A DNA stretch of 36,540 nt from Phycisphaera mikurensis NBRC 102666 (GCA_945890745.1 CAMDCW010000006.1:1-36540), one strand, 5' to 3'. Positions 25,863 to 35,362 are shown, numbered from the stretch's first letter. Numbers and translations: made by a program. The notes: generated by a model not told the origin, from the letters alone.

Positions 25863-28800
25863 TCACTGACAGGGACCCCAATCGCCCAACAGCCGACCAA
25901 GGTCCGCCCCATTGACGACGCCATCGCGATTGAGGTCACTGGCAGTATTCATGCCCCAGTCACCCAGCAGGACTCCAAGGTCCGCACCAGCCACAACGCC
26001 GTCCCGGGTGATATCCGAAGCACACGTCCCGCATCGATCAGGAATTCCATCTCCGTTGGCGTCCACCAACGTCCCGTCCGTGATGTCACAACCATCCGGC
26101 TTCTGATTCTGATTGCAATCATTCGGCAATGAACCCGAGAATCCATAGGCGCGAATGAGCCCATCGCCTTGCGTGAGAGTTCCATACAGGGTCGAAACGC
26201 TCAGATTGTTGGGGTCAACCGTAACTCCAATCGACACCCATGTTCGTTGATTGGGCTCACTGAGGTCGACGCCGATCGGCGCTTGATTACCAAAGATGTC
26301 CCGATAAATCACACCGACGAAGAACGACGTTCCGGCTGGCCCGATGTAGGTCGCCGGGATTTGCACCGTATCGAATTGATTGCTGTTTGCGTAGTCCGCA
26401 AGTGTTGGCACGGAAGTGATGACTTGTGCATCATCCGGTAGGCCGTCTCCATTGGGATCGCTCCACAGTGCCACTCGGTATTGAACCCCTGAAAATGCAC
26501 TTCCGAGCATGACCCGAATCGCGCCGATCGTCTCGCCGCCAGTCGACGTGGTGCACGCGTTGAGCCAGATCAAGTCAGCTGCGCCGCTCACGCCATAGTT
26601 TCCATCGCGGGTACCGTCGTCGTACGCATACTCAACATCAAGCGGGGCATTGCCAAGCTGGCACTCGTCGGGAATGCGGTCCGCTTGACAATCAGCACTA
26701 AATCCAGTCGCCACATCACTGCTATCAAGCACGCCGTTTCGATTGCAGTCTTCGCATTCGTCCGGAATCCCGGTGCCGTCGAGGTCAGTGCTACTGCCGG
26801 ACGCAACGTCACAGCTGTCGATCACGTTGTTCCGGTTACAGTCGCCGCCAACCAACTGACATCCATCAGGAATGCCATCGGCGTTGCAGTCGAATTCACC
26901 GCCAAGCAATTGACACTCGTCGGGGGTGCCGTCCTGCTGGCAGTCCGGGCTCGTAGCGTTGGCAACATCGACGCTGTCAAGTACGCCGTTGCTATTGCAG
27001 TCTTCGCATTGGTCAGGAATACTGTTGGCATTGATGTCGGCACTCGTGCCATCAACAATGTCGCATACGTCCAAGATGGAGTTTCGATTGCAATCACCGG
27101 TCGTCGACAGTGCCACGCCACGAACAATCCACTTTCCTGGGAAGAGTGAATCCTCAATGGTCAAGATCTCCAACGCGTTACCTGCAAGATTGTTTGGATC
27201 AATCTCGCCTGAGGCCCCAACGAACCAAGCCCTGCGCAGCGCCGGAACACCACTCGCATCAAGGGGCGCCGGGTAGTAGCTCGCCTGATCGAGTGACACA
27301 ATCGCACCGACAAAGAACGACGTCCCATTCGGGCCAATCGCCGTGTCTTCACACTCAATGCGGCGAATGACTCCCTGTGGACCAGCGAGCGTATTAATCA
27401 CGCGCAACGCCTGAGCGTCCCTCGGATCACCATCATTGTTTGGATCGGACCAAATGCAAATCGTGACCGGCTGGAGTTCGGTCATGAAGACAAACTCGAT
27501 ATCAATGGCAGTAATCGTGGAAGCGTTATCCGCTACGCGGAATTGGTTCATCCACGCCATATGGGTTCCAAGCGAACGAATGCCGAATTCTGCACCACCG
27601 TCATCACGGCGGTACAGATAGTCGAGATTCATTTGGCAGTAATCAAGTTCTGCATCACCATTGCAGTCCGCGTCCGGGTTCGCGGTGATTTCGCACGCAT
27701 CAACAACGTTGTTCTTGTTGCAATCCTGCGTCGGCCATTGACACTCGTCCGGAACACCATTTGCGTCACAGTCGTTGCCCGACAATTGGCACTCGTCAGG
27801 GACACCGTCGTGGTTGCAATCTTGCGCCTGTCCGCCGCCGATTTCGCAATCATCAGATTCGCCGTTCTGGTTGCAGTCGGCTTCGCATACGTTGGGAAGA
27901 CCATCGAGGTCGCAATCTTGGGTGGTACCGCTGGCGATGTCACATCCATCGGGGACTCCGTTGCCATTGCAGTCAGCGCTCCCACTCCGTGCAAGCAGAA
28001 TCGGCGCATCAATGAGGCCAGAGGAAATCCGGAACTCGTCAATTGAGCCCCTCAGTCGTTGATTGATGAGCCCAGCGGAGTCAGTATGCGCGCCGACAAG
28101 TAGCGGCGCGGCAACCGCTACATGTCCATGATCAACAAATGGGACGAACTCAATCAATTGGTCGAGCACGAATCGTACTTCTTGATTCTTTGCATCCGCT
28201 GATACCGATACGTAGTGCCACTCAGTGTCATTGATGTTCAGATTGGAGGTCACCGTCCAGAAACTTCCTGAAGTGGCTCCGTTGTTGCCAAACAGAAGCA
28301 CCAATTCCCGACCGTTGAACTGTGACGACTTGCCGTAGTTGAACAGTGCAGCGCTCGGCATGTTGCCGCCTTGGGCAAAGACAATAAAGTCGGCCGCCTT
28401 GTCGCCAGTGGTAAGCACCTTGCGTTGCACCAACACCTGACGACTGGCCGCATCGGCACCGGTAGCCAACGTATCGAGGCGAATCCAGGCTTCGATGGTG
28501 AAGCTATCGCCTCCTATAACGAGAACGCTGGCGGGGTCATTCACGAGGAATGTTCCGTTGGCAGCAAGATCTACTGACTTGCGGTTGACTTGCGCAGTCG
28601 CCGGGATCATGGCGAGCGGTACTTCCTGAGATCGAATGATTCCGGTCGGCACACCATTGAGGGCGTTGGGGCTGGAATCCAGCACGTTTCCAGAGTCCTC
28701 TTCAAACCGCCAATAGCCGAGGGTGGCACTTTGTCCGATTTCACACTGGTCGAGAATGCAGTTTTCGTTGCAGTCGAGCGCGGTTCGCCCAAGAATCTCC

Positions 28801-29525
28801 TGTGCATCGGTCAGACCGTTTCCATCGCAGTCGCTACACGCGTCCGGCCAACCGTTGTTGTCGGCGTCGGTCATTGGCCGCAGCGCACTGCTCGGCACTA
28901 CCACACGCTGTTGACCTGTTGGCTTCCACTCCAGAGTCGCCTCCGCCCCGCCACCCGCCTCTTGATAGTCCATTCGCAATACATAACTCTGACCTTGCTG
29001 CAGCGTGATCGTGCCACTCCAAGTTGTGGGACTTTGCGAAATCCACTTGTCCACCAACAGTTGCCCATCGATCCATAGACGGGTGCCATCGTCGGTCGTG
29101 GTGTAGAAGGTGCAGGGCCCGGTGGTTGGCGCGGTGATCGTTCCAGTCCACCGTACAGAAAATGCGTCGACGGGTACCAACGGATCGGGACTTCCATCGT
29201 TCCAATTGAAGTTAATGTTCGAATCAATGCGCGTCAGCACCCGTGTGCGAAAGTCCCCGGTGTTCCCGTCATTACTGAAGTACTGCCCGACAAGTCCAGA
29301 GGCGGCGGCGCGCTCGATTGACTCCGGCATCCCGTTGCCATCGCAGTCGGTGCAGTCTTGACACTCGTCGGGAATTCCATCAATGTTCGAGTCAGCCGAG
29401 ACCCCCTGCGAAATGTCGATCGAATCGTCGACATAATTACGATTACAGTCAATCGGCGGTGCGACTCCGAGGATGCACGAGAGGTAGATCGATGTGACAA
29501 GCATGGCAGTGCACGAGTCCTTCAA
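25863..29525 (-). CDS. Secreted mosaic protein: PA14, LamG-like, Ca-repeat and dockerin-like domains
   Basis: This 1220-residue protein starts at a TTG (29525); an ATG at 29504 is an alternative. An N-terminal hydrophobic signal segment (about 8-22) leads into repeats of the form DCNxNGxPDxC at about 27-60, 221-262, 518-632, 811-957 and 1136-1165. Between them lie a PA14 domain (about 77-215, GQYFSNDG ... DDGTRLWIDGQLLVD), a LamG/concanavalin-like domain (about 268-505, FTIEAWIRL ... IDEFRISSG), and two related ~170-residue modules (about 635-805 and 963-1132, each with DDG, WSDPN, GTSFFVG). The end (1167-1220) has two dockerin-like units with DGVVxGADLGxLLGDWG. It is probably an extracellular carbohydrate-binding or adhesive protein; no catalytic domain was found and no PEP-CTERM tail is present. 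Confidence 0.88.
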   Translation of the reverse strand: MKDSCTAMLVTSIYLSCILGVAPPIDCNRNYVDDSIDISQGVSADSNIDGIPDECQDCTDCDGNGMPESIERAAASGLVGQYFSNDGNTGDFRTRVLTRIDSNINFNWNDGSPDPLVPVDAFSVRWTGTITAPTTGPCTFYTTTDDGTRLWIDGQLLVDKWISQSPTTWSGTITLQQGQSYVLRMDYQEAGGGAEATLEWKPTGQQRVVVPSSALRPMTDADNNGWPDACSDCDGNGLTDAQEILGRTALDCNENCILDQCEIGQSATLGYWRFEEDSGNVLDSSPNALNGVPTGIIRSQEVPLAMIPATAQVNRKSVDLAANGTFLVNDPASVLVIGGDSFTIEAWIRLDTLATGADAASRQVLVQRKVLTTGDKAADFIVFAQGGNMPSAALFNYGKSSQFNGRELVLLFGNNGATSGSFWTVTSNLNINDTEWHYVSVSADAKNQEVRFVLDQLIEFVPFVDHGHVAVAAPLLVGAHTDSAGLINQRLRGSIDEFRISSGLIDAPILLARSGSADCNGNGVPDGCDIASGTTQDCDLDGLPNVCEADCNQNGESDDCEIGGGQAQDCNHDGVPDECQLSGNDCDANGVPDECQWPTQDCNKNNVVDACEITANPDADCNGDAELDYCQMNLDYLYRRDDGGAEFGIRSLGTHMAWMNQFRVADNASTITAIDIEFVFMTELQPVTICIWSDPNNDGDPRDAQALRVINTLAGPQGVIRRIECEDTAIGPNGTSFFVGAIVSLDQASYYPAPLDASGVPALRRAWFVGASGEIDPNNLAGNALEILTIEDSLFPGKWIVRGVALSTTGDCNRNSILDVCDIVDGTSADINANSIPDQCEDCNSNGVLDSVDVANATSPDCQQDGTPDECQLLGGEFDCNADGIPDGCQLVGGDCNRNNVIDSCDVASGSSTDLDGTGIPDECEDCNRNGVLDSSDVATGFSADCQADRIPDECQLGNAPLDVEYAYDDGTRDGNYGVSGAADLIWLNACTTSTGGETIGAIRVMLGSAFSGVQYRVALWSDPNGDGLPDDAQVITSVPTLADYANSNQFDTVQIPATYIGPAGTSFFVGVIYRDIFGNQAPIGVDLSEPNQRTWVSIGVTVDPNNLSVSTLYGTLTQGDGLIRAYGFSGSLPNDCNQNQKPDGCDITDGTLVDANGDGIPDRCGTCASDITRDGVVAGADLGVLLGDWGMNTASDLNRDGVVNGADLGRLLGDWGPCQ
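26130..27623 (-). repeat. Duplicated ~170-residue module inside the mosaic protein
   Basis: The segments encoded at about 27111-27623 and 26130-26639 share the order (Y/R)DDG, WLN/WMN, IGAI or ITAI, WSDPN(G/N)DGxPxDAQ, IGPxGTSFFVG and VDPNNL or IDPNNL. They are separated by the block of DCNxNG repeats. This points to an internal duplication; the module itself was not recognised as a named domain. Confidence 0.6.
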
Positions 29526-29618
29526 CTAGTTCCGAGCGGCGACCGAACCGTCCGCAACGAGCCCGAATGGCACGGCGCAGACCCAACTTCTATGTTCAAG
29601 GTACGCAGCCCGTTCGGG

Positions 29619-29649
29619 AATACAAACGAATTTCCGGAAATTTAGTCAA
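29619..29649 (-). promoter_or_regulatory. Promoter with embedded palindrome for the mosaic protein
   Basis: On the minus strand, TTGACT (29644-29649) and TGTATT (29619-29624, 19-nt spacer; TTGTAT gives 18) flank a perfect 14-bp palindrome AATTTCCGGAAATT (29629-29642). The palindrome fills most of the spacer, the classic place for a repressor operator. The predicted mRNA leader is about 85 nt. The rest of the 29526-29744 gap holds no gene. Confidence 0.5.
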
Positions 29650-29725
29650 AGACCGGCCAGCCGCCCCGAAACCCCCAAATCCAGCCGGCGGCGCGCTCTT
29701 ACCATCCACCGAAATGTTAGTTATC

Positions 29726-29745
29726 GGACCCGAAAGCCGGAGTCC
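29726..29745 (-). terminator. Weak hairpin at the end of the unknown gene
   Basis: GGACCCG (29726-29732) can pair with CGG-A-GTCC (29738-29745) with one bulged base and a 5-nt loop. It touches the stop codon of the minus-strand gene ending at 29745. There is no T-tract, so it is only a candidate transcript end. Confidence 0.3.
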
Positions 29746-30971
29746 TACGCCCCCGGCTGCGGTACTTCGAGGGCCAACGATGACGGAATTGGCGGGAAGT
29801 TCACCTCGGCGCGGAACACCACGAATTCGGACGGATCCCACGCCAACCCCCGCATGCGATCCTCGAGGAACGCGGCGAGCCGAGGCACTCCATCAACCCG
29901 AACGCTGGCGATCCCCTTCGGCAAACGCGCTAGTTCCACACCGCAATGCAGCCGGTCTCCCAAACTGTATTGCATCGATCGTTCCGGCGCGGCGTTGAGG
30001 TCGCTGTACACGGTCGCGTCTGGCTGCACTCCGTCGGCAAGCAAACTGCGATGCACGGCAAACACCATGACTTGCGCCTCGGACGGCGTTCGAAGCCGGA
30101 ATACCTGAAAGATCCCCGAGTGCCCAGCGGAATTACCAATCGGCTGAATGCGACGCATGCAGCAGCCATGAACCACCGTGGCAACACTCGCACGACCGAC
30201 TTCGCCTTCGCCGAGCTCAAGCCCCTGCATCTTTCCAAGCATCGACGGGCGCAATTGTGGGAGCGCCGCAGAGCACAGTGATGGAATCAAAAACGGAGGC
30301 TGAGAACTCGGGCACGGTTCAAGTGGAGTGAGCGTCCGGCGTGTGTTGAGCTTGCCAACATCGTCGATCACTGCCGCCGATTCCAGACGCCACGAAGCAT
30401 CAAATCGAAGCCGCTCCAGGTCCACGAATCCGCGCACGGTGATGCAATCAACATGCTTTCCGCGTGCATCAGGAGCAATCACATCCACGCGAAATGCGGT
30501 GCTCGCTCGCATGCCCCAAACATGCATCCCGCCTTCATAGAGTTTCCGGCGGTGCTCCGAAATAAATCGCCCGTCTTGCGCGGTGGACAGGTTGGCGCTC
30601 AAGAGTTCAAACGCGCGCTTATTGCCGGCCCACTTCAGGCCAACTTCCTGCGCGAAACTCATCGCAGCGATCATTTGAGTGACCGTATCTCGCGGCACGC
30701 CACATTTGGTAGCCGCCTTCGCGGTGATCTTGATCCCCAACGGACCTGGCAGGTGCCGAACGCACGCAAACGGATCGCCAGACTGCGCAATGTGCGTTAG
30801 TTTCCATGCCAATTTCAAATCAACGCCAAGAGCCTTCTCGAGGTCAACCGGTCGAAACCCTTGCATGCCCGGTACCGCGGCCAGAAGATCGCGCATCGAC
30901 GCCTTCAGCGCTTGCAGCGCTTCGCGGACATCGCCAACGGCGGTGGTACTGGATCTTTCCGGGGATCTCAC
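29745..30971 (-). CDS. Unrecognised protein, possible N-terminal helix-turn-helix
   Basis: This protein has about 408 residues from a GTG at 30971, 10 nt after the upstream stop. A TTG at 31007 would give 420 residues and overlap the upstream gene by 26 bases. It has no signal peptide or membrane segment, so it is likely cytoplasmic. Residues about 35-75 (FRPVDLEKALGVDLKLAWKL and what follows) look like a helix-turn-helix or helical bundle, followed by LPGPLGIKITAKAATKCGVP. The rest is mixed alpha/beta with VFAVHRSL and LGDRLHCGVEL. I do not recognise the family. It appears to be the last gene of a unit with the two TPR membrane proteins, but a regulatory role is only a guess. Confidence 0.7.
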   Translation of the reverse strand: MRSPERSSTTAVGDVREALQALKASMRDLLAAVPGMQGFRPVDLEKALGVDLKLAWKLTHIAQSGDPFACVRHLPGPLGIKITAKAATKCGVPRDTVTQMIAAMSFAQEVGLKWAGNKRAFELLSANLSTAQDGRFISEHRRKLYEGGMHVWGMRASTAFRVDVIAPDARGKHVDCITVRGFVDLERLRFDASWRLESAAVIDDVGKLNTRRTLTPLEPCPSSQPPFLIPSLCSAALPQLRPSMLGKMQGLELGEGEVGRASVATVVHGCCMRRIQPIGNSAGHSGIFQVFRLRTPSEAQVMVFAVHRSLLADGVQPDATVYSDLNAAPERSMQYSLGDRLHCGVELARLPKGIASVRVDGVPRLAAFLEDRMRGLAWDPSEFVVFRAEVNFPPIPSSLALEVPQPGA

Positions 30972-30981
30972 GCGACGCAGT

Positions 30982-33492
30982 TTACCTCGCCGATCCCGCA
31001 GTGCCAAGGATATTCAGTGCTTCCGCTGACTTCTGATGCTCCGGATCAAACTGCAGGGCGCGATGAAATTCCGCTTCTGCCTCCGGCTGCCGACCAGCGC
31101 GTATGAGCGCACTTCCAAGGTTAAAGCTGCCAGATGCAGCCATGCCGTCGTCCCGCGCGCGAGTCGCCAAGGCGACCGCTTCGCGGAATGTCGCCATCGC
31201 CTCCGCAAGCCGACCCTGAGCCTGCAGCGCATTGCCGAGCATCAATGCGAACCGCGCGTCCACTGGGTTGAGCGATCGCGCCATGGAATATGCGCGCTCT
31301 GCAGCACCAGGGCGACCGAGGGTCATCTCCGCATTCCCAAGTTGATACCAGCCACCAGCGATGTCCGGATACTGCTCCACCAACTGCAACAACTGGTGGT
31401 GCGCGTCTTCCGCACGGCCCCGAATGATGTCGCGCCCCAAATCCGCAATCTGCGATTGAATCCGCATTGCTGGGTTCGGCTCATCTCGTAACTTCACAAT
31501 GGTGTGACCATGTTCCGCGGTTGTGTCGAGTGCCCAATACTCAACCCATGCCGGCACACGACCAGGTAGCACAGCATGCGTCACCCCATAGTGGTGAAAG
31601 AGCAAGGCTCGCCGCGCTTCATCGGTTCGATCGTCAAGCATCTCTGCCGTTTGACGTACCCGCGTTGCTCCGCGAGGCACGCCAGTACTGCTGCGCTCCG
31701 AACAAACCAACGAAGATCCCCGCAGCATTGCCACCCACGTGCCAGTCAATCGACCGCACGCCACTACTGCGCCATCTGGAATTGCCATCCTCATCCACTT
31801 CTGTTGCTCAATCAAGCCGATGTATCGATCCGACGTCGGTGCGGAATCATCTGAGGTCGCTCGCTCCCACCACCGTTGTAATGAATACGGAGCAGTAAAC
31901 GACGCATGCGCCCATCCAAGCAAGAGTGCCAGCGCCGCCATGGCTGATGAAACCGCCAGCGCCGCGCCAGTTCGCCATGGTCGCATCGCCTCGCCAACCG
32001 CTGCAAGCGCTGGAACTGAGAGCGGAATCCAGAACACGAAGGCGAGCGCTTCAAATCGGGCAATCATCCACTGCGCCCCAAGAAATCGAATCGCTTCCGT
32101 ACACAGCGGCGGCGTCAGCATCACCACCTGAATGATTCCAATCGCAGCAGCAAGTAGCAATGCCTCACGGCGCCGCGCCAATCTCACCGCAAGGAATGTG
32201 CCGACAGCCATCAACAGGAGTCTCCAGCCCGGTACGCCCAATATGCCCCCAGAGAAACCCCGCCCGAACGTACGACTCACCCACTGGCTGTCCCGCGCTT
32301 GCCACATGGTGAATCCATCCTGAGCGTGGAGAGCGGAATCGCGAGCATTCCCCTCAGCGTCCGCGTTGCCTTGTACGGTGTTGGAACCAGCGCCGCCCGC
32401 ACGGGGTCCAGGTTGCGGCTTCGCTGCAAGTTCGCGCGCGCGTCGCGCCGCCTCGCGCGCAGACGGCGGCGCAACATTTCCGGTCGCACCTCCAGGGAAG
32501 GCCATCATGCGCGAGGTCAGTGGGAACATGCCGCCCGCTATGACCACCGTCACAGTCACCACTAACGCGGTGGATGCCCCGGCCTTACCACGAACCAGCC
32601 GCCAAACACCAACAGCACCCGCAATGGGCGCCACGATCACTAGCAGAAATCCTGCGTAGAGCGGGTGAATCATCCCCACCACAGCAGTGGTTCCTGCAAC
32701 ACGAAATACCGTAGCCCAAGCACTGCACACATCGCCGCGCCACGGCGCACTCAGCAGACGAATGACAACAGCCAATGCGATTGGCAAGGCAAACCACGGA
32801 GCAAGTTGATTGGGATAGAGCGTGTAGTCGTACGGTGCGCGATTGACCACCACCATCAGCGCCGCAATCCACGGCGCCCATGATCCGCCGAGCACTACCC
32901 ATGCGAGGTATGCCGCTGAACTAGCAATCATCAGCCGCGACGCCCCCAGCGATCCAAACCACATTTCTAACGGATCCATCGCCATTAACTTGCAGGCGAT
33001 TGCTTGCAGCGCATGAATGACATTGGTGTGATAGATGGGATACGGAAACTCCAACGGCACCTGAATGAACGGATCACAATTGGAGAGGCCATGTTCAAGT
33101 AGAAATCGAATACGAGTAATGTGCACGCGCGCATCGTTGTTGAGAATGGCACCAACGCGTTCAGCAAGCACCACGTCAAGCAGCAGCAACGCTCCGGCGA
33201 TGCCAATGATGGAAAGTAAACCTGCCTGCGCACCACGCCACGCTCGCGCGCGAACGAGATCCACTACTCCCCAAGCGATGAATGCCGCTACCAACGCGGC
33301 CAACGCCGTTACTGGCATTCGCAGGAGGTAACCAAGAATCACCGCTGGAGCTAGCACTACCAAAGCGGTCATCCACCAAACCGCCATGGAAGGAAGCACC
33401 CCACCCCGCAACTCCTGAGGCAACAATCGACGCGCAACGGCCGCTCCCGGAAAGAGCAATGCCAACCAGAACAATAACGGTCCGACACTCAC
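30982..33492 (-). CDS. Multi-pass membrane protein with C-terminal TPRs, GT-C-like
   Basis: This 836-residue protein has a GTG start overlapping the upstream stop (GTGA). About a dozen hydrophobic helices span residues 5-530, with a hydrophilic Ala/Arg/Gly-rich insertion near 335-395. The first large loop contains NNDARVHITRIRFLLEHGL, an acidic motif position reminiscent of GT-C glycosyltransferases that use polyprenyl-phosphate sugars. A soluble part follows (about 550-680), then three to four TPR units (about 690-825, GWYQLGNAEMTLGRPGAAERAY, FALMLGNALQAQGRLAEAM, FNLGSALIRAGRQPEAEAEF). Catalysis is not proven. Pairing with the TMTC-like gene suggests a shared role in envelope glycosylation. 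Confidence 0.78.
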   Translation of the reverse strand: MSVGPLLFWLALLFPGAAVARRLLPQELRGGVLPSMAVWWMTALVVLAPAVILGYLLRMPVTALAALVAAFIAWGVVDLVRARAWRGAQAGLLSIIGIAGALLLLDVVLAERVGAILNNDARVHITRIRFLLEHGLSNCDPFIQVPLEFPYPIYHTNVIHALQAIACKLMAMDPLEMWFGSLGASRLMIASSAAYLAWVVLGGSWAPWIAALMVVVNRAPYDYTLYPNQLAPWFALPIALAVVIRLLSAPWRGDVCSAWATVFRVAGTTAVVGMIHPLYAGFLLVIVAPIAGAVGVWRLVRGKAGASTALVVTVTVVIAGGMFPLTSRMMAFPGGATGNVAPPSAREAARRARELAAKPQPGPRAGGAGSNTVQGNADAEGNARDSALHAQDGFTMWQARDSQWVSRTFGRGFSGGILGVPGWRLLLMAVGTFLAVRLARRREALLLAAAIGIIQVVMLTPPLCTEAIRFLGAQWMIARFEALAFVFWIPLSVPALAAVGEAMRPWRTGAALAVSSAMAALALLLGWAHASFTAPYSLQRWWERATSDDSAPTSDRYIGLIEQQKWMRMAIPDGAVVACGRLTGTWVAMLRGSSLVCSERSSTGVPRGATRVRQTAEMLDDRTDEARRALLFHHYGVTHAVLPGRVPAWVEYWALDTTAEHGHTIVKLRDEPNPAMRIQSQIADLGRDIIRGRAEDAHHQLLQLVEQYPDIAGGWYQLGNAEMTLGRPGAAERAYSMARSLNPVDARFALMLGNALQAQGRLAEAMATFREAVALATRARDDGMAASGSFNLGSALIRAGRQPEAEAEFHRALQFDPEHQKSAEALNILGTAGSAR

Positions 33493-35258
33493 TGCGATGC
33501 CTCCGACGTGAACTTGTCGAACGTGCGCTTCGCCGCTGGCGGGTGATCAGCACACTCCGCTCGGCACATTTCCTCAAGCGCATGCCACTGCGCCGCGCTT
33601 GGGGCGAACACCGCCGCTCGGCGAAATGCATCAACCGCCTCGCAAGGCCTTTCAAGCGCGCGCAGCGCCTCGCCCCTTGCGCCGTGAAGTGTCGCACTAC
33701 GATTCAATGACGGCGTCACTTGATCGAACAATTCAAGTGCTTCCGCAGCGTGTCCGCGCCGCAACTCAAGTATGCCCCAGTAGAGCCCAAGCAGTGGGTC
33801 CTGCGGACGCAACCCAGCGGCAATGTCAAGATCCGCCTGCGCATCATCATTACGACCGCGTTGCATCAACAGTCCCGCGCGATTGATCCGCGCGCGTACA
33901 TGCTCAGGACGGCGAGCAATCACTTGGTTCCAAAGCAGGAGTGGATCCGCATAGTCCTGATTTCGCAAACTCGTACCGATAGTTTCCATCGTGACCACAA
34001 CGACGAGAAGTACGGCCATGACCACGGACATCCAATGCCCGATCCGCGAACTGCGATGTTGAGCAAAACTCCAAAAAGCCGCAGCGATTGAGACAATTCC
34101 CGCCATTACTATCACCAGCGGTAGGTACATCCGATGGTCGGCGGCAACGTCCGCGAGCGGCACGAAACTCGAAGATGGTGCCAACAGCAGCACAAAGCAA
34201 ACCGGCAGTACTCCCCACCATTGCTTGCGCGCCAAAGCAACTACCACCAGCACCGTCAGCAGCGCCAGCGTTGCCACCCCCACTGCGAGAGACCACGGAG
34301 CAACCAGTTCTTCTGCACCATGATCAATGGACATCAACGATGGACAGACCACTTCGCCCATGTACAGCCCAACGGCTCGCACTTGCGTCGCTGCGTACTG
34401 AAGTGGCGAGGTGCCTGCGACACGAAGCCCGGCACCAGCGTTTCCTGCCCCGTTCGCAAAGACGCCGCGCACCACGCCAAGCGGGAGCAGCACCAACGTT
34501 GTCGCCCACAGCGCACCATGCAAGAGCCATCGAAGCCGAAGCGTGGCAACCAGCGAACCAGTCAGGATGAATGCATCAACCGCAAGAAGCAGCGCGGGCC
34601 CACAGGCGGCGGTTGGCTTGGCAGCGATGGCGAGTAGGCAACACCCCACCGTGGCGGCATGCCACACTCCGAAACTACCACGCGTGCGAGCGATACCTGC
34701 TGCCCTGGGCAACTCTTGCGCCGCACAACAGAGGCACGCCACCGCAGTAAGAATGAACAACCCGGCCATCGCCTCAGCACGCTGAATGACGTAGGTTGCG
34801 GCAGCAGTTTGCAGTGGGTGCATCGCCCACAGCACCGCCACGGCAACAGCAGAAAATAGAGCCGCATGTTCCGAAATGGACACCAAGTGTCGCACGCGGA
34901 GTCGATCCACGCAGCACAACGCCGCGAGAAATGCAGCAACCGCCGCGGTGGCATGAACAAGAATGTTGAAGGCGTGATATCCCCAAGGATTGAGTCCCCC
35001 CAGCAGGTGATTCAAGCCAAGCGACAATTGCACCAGCGGACGCTGGCCGGAGACCATCGTCTGCCACGAGTTCCATGGAGCAACAATCAGACGCTCTTCT
35101 CCCAATATCCGCACGATGTCGTCGAAGACAAAGTCCGCCCCGAGCGCTCCGCGCCACGCAACCAATACCATCAACCAAATGCCGGCCGCTAGCAAAAGCA
35201 CTGCTATAGAGCGCGAACGCACCCACGATGCTGGTACCGAATGGTGCAGCGAATTCAT
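33489..35258 (-). CDS. TMTC-like O-mannosyltransferase-type membrane protein with TPRs
   Basis: This 589-residue protein runs from the ATG at 35258, chosen because the frame upstream is hydrophilic and overlaps the divergent gene. About ten membrane helices (about 15-450) are followed by a TPR region (about 475-575, ARINRAGLLMQRGRNDDAQADL, LLGLYWGILELRRGHAAEALELF). The first loop has ADFVFDDIVRI (Asp46-Asp47) and RPLVQLSLGLNHLLGGLNPWGYHAFNILVHA-like spacing (73-103), with RAEAMAGLF and ADHRMYLPL later. This is the layout of TMTC-type (DUF1736) GT-C enzymes that O-mannosylate proteins in animals. The bacterial donor is presumed to be a polyprenyl-phosphate sugar; the acceptor is unknown. Confidence 0.8.
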   Translation of the reverse strand: MNSLHHSVPASWVRSRSIAVLLLAAGIWLMVLVAWRGALGADFVFDDIVRILGEERLIVAPWNSWQTMVSGQRPLVQLSLGLNHLLGGLNPWGYHAFNILVHATAAVAAFLAALCCVDRLRVRHLVSISEHAALFSAVAVAVLWAMHPLQTAAATYVIQRAEAMAGLFILTAVACLCCAAQELPRAAGIARTRGSFGVWHAATVGCCLLAIAAKPTAACGPALLLAVDAFILTGSLVATLRLRWLLHGALWATTLVLLPLGVVRGVFANGAGNAGAGLRVAGTSPLQYAATQVRAVGLYMGEVVCPSLMSIDHGAEELVAPWSLAVGVATLALLTVLVVVALARKQWWGVLPVCFVLLLAPSSSFVPLADVAADHRMYLPLVIVMAGIVSIAAAFWSFAQHRSSRIGHWMSVVMAVLLVVVVTMETIGTSLRNQDYADPLLLWNQVIARRPEHVRARINRAGLLMQRGRNDDAQADLDIAAGLRPQDPLLGLYWGILELRRGHAAEALELFDQVTPSLNRSATLHGARGEALRALERPCEAVDAFRRAAVFAPSAAQWHALEEMCRAECADHPPAAKRTFDKFTSEASQ

Positions 35259-35362
35259 GTCTGCGCTGGGCGGACATGATCCTTCCGCCTGATCGGAATG
35301 CGGGATATTTCCTAGCATCGAGTGGTGGGCATGGTACCTTCGAATCACCCGTGACTGCCCAG

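Noticed and set aside
25866-26027. Cellulosome membership of the dockerin-like protein
   Set aside because: No cohesin, scaffoldin or glycoside hydrolase is present in the window, and this tail type recurs in planctomycete secreted proteins outside cellulosomes.
27543-28046. A 167-codon plus-strand frame inside the mosaic protein gene
   Set aside because: It is antisense to the calcium-repeat region; its regular V/A/I pattern mirrors the DCNxNG repeats and shows no independent domain or ribosome-binding site.
26600-29400. Regularly recurring short strings (for example 'cactcgtc.gg', 'ttgcagtc') suggesting a CRISPR array
   Set aside because: The strings are codons for the DCNxNGxPDxC protein repeats, they vary in sequence and spacing, and the whole stretch is one long open frame.
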